Source: Enterococcus lemanii
GTDB lineage: Bacteria > Bacillota > Bacilli > Lactobacillales > Enterococcaceae
Reading direction: 5' to 3'
DNA: 64,000 nt
NCBI RefSeq assembly: GCF_016909125.1
Contig: NZ_JAFBFD010000010.1
Location: forward strand, 1-64,000
A program made the translations under genes and the position numbers. This document shows positions 57,646 through 64,000 of the stretch, one piece after another (the stretch's first letter is position 1; the number at the start of each line of letters is the position of its first letter). The notes beneath the pieces are model-generated. The model was not told the DNA's origin. It saw only the letters and a program-made list of their open reading frames with translations, and made no database searches.

Positions 57646-60600
57646 ATGAGAAAAAAAGGAATGGTATGGTTTACGTTATTGTTACTATTAGTCAGTTTCA
57701 TTCCTAGCTTAATTCAAGCATACGTCGTTTACGCACAGTCGCCAGACGAAGTGAGTGAAACAATTGTAAAAAACGATCAACTCGACGTTTCAACACTTGT
57801 GAAACAAGTCGATGATCAAATGCTATGGGAAATTAAGTATCAACTCAATTCACCAGCACCAAACATCAAACAACGACTCAAGTTCAAAATTTATCAAGGA
57901 GAATTAGTTGAGACTAATTTAGCCGCGCCAGAAAATATTGAAGGGTGGGGATATGGCAACGATAACTGGTTTATGCCAGAAAATTTTAGCCAAACAACAC
58001 AAGGTTCAATTCTTGTAAAAACAGATTTGTCTGTTGAACAATTAGTTTTGAAATTACAAATTGATGAAGAAGTGACGACAGAGACAATCCTTGCGACGAT
58101 GGCCGAAGATTCAGAAGAACCTGCACCGCAAGAAACCGTTGAAGAAGTCGTTGTCACAGAAAACGTTCTCGAAGCACCAATTTCTAACCCTCATCAATTG
58201 TCCGCTCCTACGGTCAAAGTGCAAGTTACCCAGACACCCGAAAGTGCGCCTATGATAGAAGAAAGTGCAGTAGCCACAGAAGAACCAGAAATATCCACGG
58301 ACGCACCGGTTGTAGAAACGCCGTCAAGTGAAAGTGAAGAAGGATCACAAGATGAAAGCGCTGCAGATATCATTGTAAAAAACACAACAGAATCTTCCCA
58401 AGAAGAAACAGAGACTGTAGATGACAATGGTTGGTTGCCACCCTCTAAAAACAAGACAATCACCAATTTTACTAATTTAAATCCTTTAGTGTCTCCGTTT
58501 TCGTTGAATCCGTATTCTGATTCTTTTGATTACGAGAATGATTCTTTAGGTAAGTATCCAAAACATTATACAAATCGCCATCTTGTTAACACTAGCAGTA
58601 ATGAAGATATTCGAAACTTCAATTATTTAAAAGTTGTCACTAATAGGACACCAACGAATAATAATGCTGGCCAGTCATCCCCTGCAAACCAAGTAGTAAA
58701 TATTAACGATTCAAATACACTATCAAACATTGTTGATACTAATGGAAATGTTAAGTCTGGATTGACTGGTGTAGATTTTACTAATTTTAGCGATGGATAC
58801 GTAGCATACTGGCAACCAGATAGCATTAAGACTTTAGAGACTGCTCAAGAACAATTTAGTAAATTGATATTAAACAAGAAGACTGTAAAGCCTATAGCGT
58901 CAGATCCTACTAAATTTGAAATAGAATTAGATGTTATTGGAGGAGTTACCGTTAACCCTAATCGATTAGTTGATGTTGTATTTGTTTTAGATAAGTCATC
59001 AAGTATGAATTACGGAATAAACACACCAGGAACAAATGGAACCCCATCAAGGTGGGATGTATTAAAAACAGCAATGACAAAATTTACAGATACGTTATTG
59101 ACAACAGAAAATGCTCTAGGTGATGGTGGTAAAGGGTATTTGAGAATGGGACTAGCCTCATTTGGTTCTAATGGGACGGATACGCCATTTGGTGAAATTG
59201 GAACTTTTACTTCGGGTATCGGGTTTACTAGTAACAAAACAATTTTTAATAATCATCCAATAATTAAGGATACGGCATACACTAGCTCGGGGACACCAAC
59301 GTTCTTAGGATTAGATGCAGGAATTGAGATGTTTGAAACCCCTGCGTATGGAGCTCGGAGTAACGCAGAAAAAATTATTATTATTTTAACAGATGGAGAA
59401 CCTACTTTTGGTATGGGGCAGAACTATACAAATATAACTAATGATAGTACTGTTACAAATAGTGGTTCTGGAAATACGTCTAAAAAAAGATTTTCTTTTA
59501 CTAATACTCGAACAAGAACTTATTTTACGGGTAATGGTACAAGCAGTCCTCCAAGTGGTACAACTATGACTTCTATCCGTACTAGTACTATTAACCATGC
59601 TGTCTCTCGTCCAACAGACACAATCAAACGCTATTCCATTGGTTTTGGAGTCAGTGGGGTGCAAGATATCTTAAATGCTTTAGGACCTGAAGGACAAGGT
59701 GAAGCCAATGATCAAAATAGCTTGGATAATATACTCACTTATTTTTCTAACATTATAGGTCCTAAAACACCTTATATTAATAATGCAACCATTAATGATC
59801 CGATGAGTTCGTATGTTACTTTAGATACATCTTCCGTCACAGTGACTCCGCTGACGCTAACTTTAGGATCAGGTGGAACTAACGTACTTACTCAACCAGG
59901 AGGCACACCTACTTATATAACTGATATTAATAAAACGATTGATTCAACCGGAATTACATTATCAAAAGTTACTTTATCGGGTACAGCCAATGCTAATCGA
60001 GTAAATGACGTGAAGTATGGTTTACGATTGAAATACACGGTTACTTTGAAAGAAGCCTATCGAGATGGCTTGTTTTACCAGACAAATGGACCAACTTATT
60101 TAGAACAAAATAACTATACAAATTCACTAGGGTTCACTGTTCCTTCAGTTCGATACAAACGTAGTTTTAGTATTCCATTTGAGAAAAAATGGATAGATGA
60201 TAATAATGATTGGAATACTAGAAAAGCAGTTACATTGAAGTTACAACAAAAAATAGGTACGGGTAATTGGATTGATGTAACTGGACAAATTAAAACATTA
60301 TCGGCATCTGGACCGTATACTGGGTCATTTGATAATGTTCCATACTATTCAAGTGGTCAGTTGGTTAAATATCGAGTAGTAGAAGATGGTAGAATTACTG
60401 GCTATGGTGATCCTAGTGTGACTCCAAATTCTTCAGAAGGTATTACTGGAAATACAGAGAATAAAAAATTTACTATAACCAATTCATTGCTTTATCGTGA
60501 TGTCGTTTTCAAGAAAACAAAATCTAATGGTGTAACGCCACTAGAAAATGTTCAATTTACGATTCGAAAAAAAGGTGAAAACACCCCTGTTTTACAAACT

Positions 60601-61248
60601 GTAACTTCAAATGGAATAGGTGAAGTTAAATTTACTCATTTACCAATCGGTGAATATGTAATTGAAGAGGTTGAAGCACCGGATAATTACAAACCAATCG
60701 TGCCGATAGAAATTAAAATTGAAGATCAAAATAAAACATTAATTCTAACGGGGCTACCAACAAATAATATCGTAAAAAACTATTTGAAAGACTATGATTT
60801 AGTAGTGACGAAGGAGGATAACTATGGTTCGGCGCTTGAAGGGGCAATATTTGAATTAAAACGTACTGATGTAACACCAAATGTCCTTCAAACAGTGACT
60901 GTAACTGATAATAAGTTTACATTTACAGATTTACCTGCGCCTGGAACTTATTTACTAACAGAAACAAGTCCACCTAATGGTTTCATTGGTATAGACCCAG
61001 TAACAATTACTATTTCTGAAAATGGAGTTGTAACAGTAACAGGAAATGATTCTCAAGTTGATAAAACTGATGATAATAAAAATATTATCAAGTTGACAAT
61101 TAAAAACAAACGCAAAGGGCAACTTCCTTCCACAGGTGGACAAGGCACGAACCAATTCATGTGGACAACAGTGATACTCATTGCATTAGCTGGGGTTGTT
61201 GGCTCTTACTACGTCTATCGAAATAAGAAGGGGGCGAAAGTAAAATGA
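57646..61248 (+). CDS. ebpA: Pilus tip adhesin with von Willebrand A domain (EbpA-like)
   Basis: A 1200-residue cell-wall-anchored surface protein. Signal peptide (1-31), then a beta-rich N-terminal part and an acidic Ser/Thr/Glu linker (about 150-270), a VWA domain with the MIDAS motif DKSSS at about residue 449 and ILTDGEPTFG near 580, a Cna_B domain (about 833-947), two SpaA-like repeats (about 950-1015 and 1050-1113) and an LPSTG sorting signal at about 1160 with hydrophobic tail and Lys. This is the EbpA layout of tip pilins that bind host ligands. ATG with AGGAGG; four-base overlap with the next gene. Confidence 0.9.
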   Translation: MRKKGMVWFTLLLLLVSFIPSLIQAYVVYAQSPDEVSETIVKNDQLDVSTLVKQVDDQMLWEIKYQLNSPAPNIKQRLKFKIYQGELVETNLAAPENIEGWGYGNDNWFMPENFSQTTQGSILVKTDLSVEQLVLKLQIDEEVTTETILATMAEDSEEPAPQETVEEVVVTENVLEAPISNPHQLSAPTVKVQVTQTPESAPMIEESAVATEEPEISTDAPVVETPSSESEEGSQDESAADIIVKNTTESSQEETETVDDNGWLPPSKNKTITNFTNLNPLVSPFSLNPYSDSFDYENDSLGKYPKHYTNRHLVNTSSNEDIRNFNYLKVVTNRTPTNNNAGQSSPANQVVNINDSNTLSNIVDTNGNVKSGLTGVDFTNFSDGYVAYWQPDSIKTLETAQEQFSKLILNKKTVKPIASDPTKFEIELDVIGGVTVNPNRLVDVVFVLDKSSSMNYGINTPGTNGTPSRWDVLKTAMTKFTDTLLTTENALGDGGKGYLRMGLASFGSNGTDTPFGEIGTFTSGIGFTSNKTIFNNHPIIKDTAYTSSGTPTFLGLDAGIEMFETPAYGARSNAEKIIIILTDGEPTFGMGQNYTNITNDSTVTNSGSGNTSKKRFSFTNTRTRTYFTGNGTSSPPSGTTMTSIRTSTINHAVSRPTDTIKRYSIGFGVSGVQDILNALGPEGQGEANDQNSLDNILTYFSNIIGPKTPYINNATINDPMSSYVTLDTSSVTVTPLTLTLGSGGTNVLTQPGGTPTYITDINKTIDSTGITLSKVTLSGTANANRVNDVKYGLRLKYTVTLKEAYRDGLFYQTNGPTYLEQNNYTNSLGFTVPSVRYKRSFSIPFEKKWIDDNNDWNTRKAVTLKLQQKIGTGNWIDVTGQIKTLSASGPYTGSFDNVPYYSSGQLVKYRVVEDGRITGYGDPSVTPNSSEGITGNTENKKFTITNSLLYRDVVFKKTKSNGVTPLENVQFTIRKKGENTPVLQTVTSNGIGEVKFTHLPIGEYVIEEVEAPDNYKPIVPIEIKIEDQNKTLILTGLPTNNIVKNYLKDYDLVVTKEDNYGSALEGAIFELKRTDVTPNVLQTVTVTDNKFTFTDLPAPGTYLLTETSPPNGFIGIDPVTITISENGVVTVTGNDSQVDKTDDNKNIIKLTIKNKRKGQLPSTGGQGTNQFMWTTVILIALAGVVGSYYVYRNKKGAKVK

Positions 61249-62144
61249 AACTAAGAAAAATGATGACTAGTCTCACTTTATTACTACTTTTGGCGCCTCT
61301 TGCATTTGCGATACCTAAAAAAATAGCAGCAGCAGAACTCCCACAAGAAATCACATTTGTTTTACACAAACGCGTTTTTTATACGTTGGGAGCAGATGAA
61401 TCGGTAAGGATGCGGCCAAATAGTGGTTTGGAACTCCTGCCAGATAATGTGACAGAGGATAATCAAGATTTAATTGATCCGACGAAAACTTATGGTTTAA
61501 ATGGGGTAACCTTTGATATTTATGATGCAACGGACTATGTCATGGATCGCTTGCTAGATTCAGATAACCCTCAAACACTTGAAGAAATTAGTCAAGAAGT
61601 TTTAAGTGCGGATATGGATGATTTACGTGAAGAATTAACAGAAGATAACTTAATTACTTCGATTACGACGGCAAGAGATATTGATACTGGGGAATTAGGA
61701 ATGGCGAGTGTAACTCTTGATTTCAGTGAAACAGGGACTGAAAATTCCGCGCTCTTATTCTTAGAAAGACCCGTTGAAACCAATTCGAGCTTAGTAATCT
61801 ATCAAATCGCGGCACCAATGTTAGTCAGTTTACCAATAAGCAACCCAATGTTCGAAGATGAATTTATGGATATTGTTCATCTTTATCCAAAAAATGTGTT
61901 AAGAGGGCGGTTGCCTGATACTGGTGGACCAGATCCAGAACCTGAACCAACACCGACTCCAACACCGACTCCAACACCAACACCGACTCCAACACCAACA
62001 CCTACGCCGAAACCAACAACACCAGGTGGACGTTTACCACAAACAGGTGAAGCGAAGACATTTATGGGTGTTTCCGGTTTGTTAATTGTTGGAACGGTAG
62101 GCGTCATTTGGTACAAGCGAAGAACCAAAAAAGAAGGGCAGTAA
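61245..62144 (+). CDS. ebpB: Minor (basal) pilin with two LPxTG motifs, EbpB-like
   Basis: A 299-residue pilin. Signal peptide (1-27), then HKRVF-type start of the pilin fold, an HLYPKNV pilin motif at about 212, LPDTG at 223-227, a Pro-Thr repeat of about 25 residues, and a second sorting signal LPQTG at 264-268 with membrane segment and RRTKK tail. The first motif is followed by GGPD rather than a hydrophobic segment, so only the second should be a true sorting signal, unless the first is cut by the sortase. ATG at 61245 overlaps the tip pilin stop. Confidence 0.88.
   Translation: MKLRKMMTSLTLLLLLAPLAFAIPKKIAAAELPQEITFVLHKRVFYTLGADESVRMRPNSGLELLPDNVTEDNQDLIDPTKTYGLNGVTFDIYDATDYVMDRLLDSDNPQTLEEISQEVLSADMDDLREELTEDNLITSITTARDIDTGELGMASVTLDFSETGTENSALLFLERPVETNSSLVIYQIAAPMLVSLPISNPMFEDEFMDIVHLYPKNVLRGRLPDTGGPDPEPEPTPTPTPTPTPTPTPTPTPTPKPTTPGGRLPQTGEAKTFMGVSGLLIVGTVGVIWYKRRTKKEGQ
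61939..62011 (+). repeat. Short tandem repeat coding for Pro-Thr
   Basis: Tandem 6-bp units of the form CCAACN/CCGACT encode a Pro-Thr stalk in the minor pilin. It may vary in length by slippage in steps of whole codons. Confidence 0.85.
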
Positions 62145-62182
62145 AAAACAAAAAATAAATTGAGAAATGGGAGGAAATGAAG

Positions 62183-63667
62183 ATGAGTACAGGAAGGAAA
62201 CTTTGGAAAATTATTGTTGCCGCTTTACTGTTAGTCCCATTGTTTGTTGGAGCGTTAGGTGCAAATGCAGCTGAAGCAGGAACTGCAGATGTTACTTTGC
62301 ACAAACGCGTGTTTCAAGATACGATGCCAACTTATAAAAATAATACTGGTGAGATAATGCCTGATTTTGGAGGAACACCATTAGCTGGTGCTGGCTTTAC
62401 GGTTTATGATGTTTCAGATTATTATGATACTGAAATCAGAAAATCGGGAGCAACCCCAGCAAGTGTACAAGATTTAATTGAAATAGCGCATGGCGATGGA
62501 ACAACAACACCATTTGAAGTTGCAGCAGCAGAGCAATTGACTGCAGACGGTACTGGTGAAACTACTTTTGCTAATTTACCATTAACAAAATCAGTTAGTG
62601 GAAAAACAATTGATGCTGCATACTTAATTATTGAAACATCAACTCCAGCAAACCCAGAGATTACTCAAAAAGCAGTGCCAATGGTTATTGCAATGCCAAT
62701 TTTAGTTCCTGGAACTAAAAATGTGAATACGCACGTTCATCTTTATCCAAAAAACGTGACTCTAACTGATAAACAAAAAGAATTTGTGAATGAAGAGTTA
62801 TACAAAGTTACTATTGGAGAAGGCGAGGATGCAGTGATATTTAATAGTGTCCAAATTGGCGATCCACTAAACTATAAGATTAATGTAAATATGCCTGATA
62901 TTTCAAAATTAGATTCATTTACAGTGATTGATGAACCAGGGGTTGGAATGGATTTAGCGGATCCAAACAGTTTATCCCTTCCTGGATTGACTTTAGGTAC
63001 TGATTATACCGTTGATTATGATGGGACTGCTTCAGGTAGAGGGTTTGTGATTGACTTTAAGGATACGGCAGCAGTCAGAGCTTTGGCTGGTAAAGTCTTA
63101 ACAATCACTTACACAATGACATTAACCGCAGATGCACCAATTGATACAGCGATTAATAACCAAGCTTCTATTCAAGTTGATGGACAAACAACAACTCAAT
63201 TTACCCCGCCTAACCCTGTTTTCACTCATGGCAAACAATTCAAAAAAGTAAACGGTCAAACAGGTGAAGAATTAGCTGGAGCGAAATTTAAAGTGAAAAA
63301 AGCTGATGGAAAATTTGCGAAATTTGATGCAAATGGCAAGTTTGACGGATGGGATGTAGATGGAACAGAAATTAGCTCAGATGCAGATGGTATGGTTCGC
63401 ATTTCTGGAATGCGCGTGGGCGATTACACATTAGTGGAAACAGAAGCGCCAGATGGATACGTTTTAGTAGACGCTGAAATTCTATTTAGTATCGTCAAAG
63501 ATGGTTATGCGAATCCACAAGATATCGAGACAGTCAATAACTTCCGTAAAGGCCTTCTTCCATCAACGGGTGGATCTGGTATCTACGCATTCTTAATTAT
63601 CGGTGCAATGATGATGGGTGGCGCGTATATCTGGTTCAAACGTTCAAAAGAACAAGCTGAAGTTTAG
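62183..63667 (+). CDS. ebpC: Major (backbone) pilin, EbpC-like
   Basis: A 494-residue sortase-assembled shaft pilin. Signal peptide (about 1-32), the pilin motif HLYPKNV around residue 185 whose Lys links subunits, an N-terminal beta domain, a C-terminal Cna_B-like domain with the E-box YTLVETEAPDGY near 418, and the sorting signal LPSTG near 460 with hydrophobic tail. Length and motif set match EbpC-type backbone pilins. The ATG at 62183 is preferred over 62177 because the ribosome site GGGAGG ends at 62174, which would leave only two bases for the upstream ATG. Confidence 0.92.
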   Translation: MSTGRKLWKIIVAALLLVPLFVGALGANAAEAGTADVTLHKRVFQDTMPTYKNNTGEIMPDFGGTPLAGAGFTVYDVSDYYDTEIRKSGATPASVQDLIEIAHGDGTTTPFEVAAAEQLTADGTGETTFANLPLTKSVSGKTIDAAYLIIETSTPANPEITQKAVPMVIAMPILVPGTKNVNTHVHLYPKNVTLTDKQKEFVNEELYKVTIGEGEDAVIFNSVQIGDPLNYKINVNMPDISKLDSFTVIDEPGVGMDLADPNSLSLPGLTLGTDYTVDYDGTASGRGFVIDFKDTAAVRALAGKVLTITYTMTLTADAPIDTAINNQASIQVDGQTTTQFTPPNPVFTHGKQFKKVNGQTGEELAGAKFKVKKADGKFAKFDANGKFDGWDVDGTEISSDADGMVRISGMRVGDYTLVETEAPDGYVLVDAEILFSIVKDGYANPQDIETVNNFRKGLLPSTGGSGIYAFLIIGAMMMGGAYIWFKRSKEQAEV

Positions 63668-63680
63668 ATTGACCAAACAT

Positions 63681-63722
63681 AGAGGATACAGTGAAACGCA
63701 AAACGAGCGTTTCACTCCTCTT
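63681..63722 (+). terminator. First hairpin after the major pilin gene
   Basis: GTGAAACGC / GCGTTTCAC stem with flanking AGAGGA / TCCTCTTT extension and TTT tail. Confidence 0.7.
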
Positions 63723-63728
63723 TAAAAA

Positions 63729-63768
63729 TTAACGGTGGGATGGAGGCGCTCTATCTCACCGTTAGTTT
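63729..63768 (+). terminator. Second hairpin before the sortase gene
   Basis: Stem TAACGGTG / CACCGTTA with internal GAT and GAG pairings and a GTTTTT tail. Both hairpins lie between the pilin gene and the sortase gene. Confidence 0.7.
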
Positions 63769-63793
63769 TTAAAAAAGTCAGGAGGAATGTTTG

Positions 63794-64000
63794 ATGAAAT
63801 CAGAAAATCCAGACAAACAATACTTGAAGAACGAACGAATCAATTTGATTTTAAAATTATTAATGGCTATTTTGTTTATCGCGGGGGCGGTTGTTTTTTC
63901 TTATCCTTTTGTGTCGGATGCGGTCAATAATTACTATGACCAAAAATCAATTGCGCGCTTGCAAGCTGAAAATGTCCAGCGCAACTTAGAAGATTTAAAA
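63794..64000 (+). CDS. srtC: Class C sortase, 5' part (pilus polymerase), runs off the window
   Basis: The first 69 codons of a protein that continues beyond the window. After a basic N-terminus there is a hydrophobic segment LLMAILFIAGAVVFSYPFVS and the pattern YPFVSDAVNNYYDQKSI, typical of class C (pilin-specific) sortases, which cleave LPxTG pilins and join them through the YPKN lysine. The catalytic Cys, His and Arg lie beyond the window. ATG at 63794 with AGGAGG. Its place after ebpC agrees with enterococcal pilus loci. Confidence 0.85.
   Translation, partial: MKSENPDKQYLKNERINLILKLLMAILFIAGAVVFSYPFVSDAVNNYYDQKSIARLQAENVQRNLEDLK

Noticed and set aside
61939-62011. CRISPR-like array
   Set aside because: The units are 6 bp, contiguous without spacers, and lie inside an open pilin frame.
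61883-62128. Minus-strand open frame rich in Val-Gly
   Set aside because: It is the antisense shadow of the Pro-Thr repeat in the minor pilin and has no ribosome site.

Overview
The window is AT-rich chromosomal DNA of a low-GC Gram-positive coccus, most likely a member of the Enterococcaceae (Enterococcus or a close relative). Three things point there: the Bacillus-like order typA-ylaN-ftsW-pyc-ylbF-ylbG-rsmD-coaD-PDZ protease; strong AGGAGG ribosome sites with several TTG/GTG starts; and, at the right end, a pilus locus laid out like enterococcal ebpR-ebpA-ebpB-ebpC-sortase C. I cannot name the species. I saw no rRNA, tRNA, phage or CRISPR array.

Layout. 1-13.2 kb: a thioesterase, the GTPase TypA, an IS5-type transposase remnant, YlaN, FtsW, pyruvate carboxylase, a CAP-associated membrane protein, YlbF, YlbG, RsmD, CoaD, a PDZ/Lon-type protease, a DUF1149 protein and a VOC protein. 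13.2-20.4 kb: a PPP-family phosphatase, Tex, MurC, a 5'-nucleotidase-like metallophosphatase, a MaoC-like hotdog protein and a BI-1 membrane protein. 20.5-27.6 kb: a replication and repair block, polA-mutM-coaE then nrdR-dnaB-dnaI. 27.6-35.5 kb: a small lipoprotein, TrmK, a Nif3-like protein, peptidase T, two membrane proteins and ClpB behind a CtsR operator.

35.5-42.8 kb is a six-gene operon: a PotABCD-type ABC importer co-directional and partly overlapping with adenine deaminase and a second nucleobase/nucleoside-type deaminase. A strongly foldable segment (35696-35818) lies in front of it. The set looks like import of an aminopurine-type compound followed by deamination rather than polyamine uptake. 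42.8-43.4 kb is a decayed IS copy with both ends still visible. It encloses a GC-rich, multibranched palindromic segment (43201-43360) that matches no class I recognise.

43.4-55.8 kb carries, on both strands, an AI-2E family permease, LepA, an Eis-like acetyltransferase, a nucleoside deoxyribosyltransferase, an Mga-type regulator, an ECF S-component convergent with QueG, an M28 peptidase, threonine synthase and an unknown membrane-anchored protein. 55.8-64 kb is the pilus locus: a divergent Mga/EbpR-type regulator, a VWA-domain tip pilin, a minor pilin with two LPxTG motifs around a Pro-Thr repeat, the backbone pilin, two hairpins, and the start of a class C sortase cut by the window end.

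The most unusual items are the structured segment before the importer/deaminase operon, the palindromic element inside the dead IS, the family of IS-end relics placed just behind terminators, and the regulatory architecture of the pilus locus (near-perfect palindrome in the divergent promoter region and tandem hairpins before the sortase).
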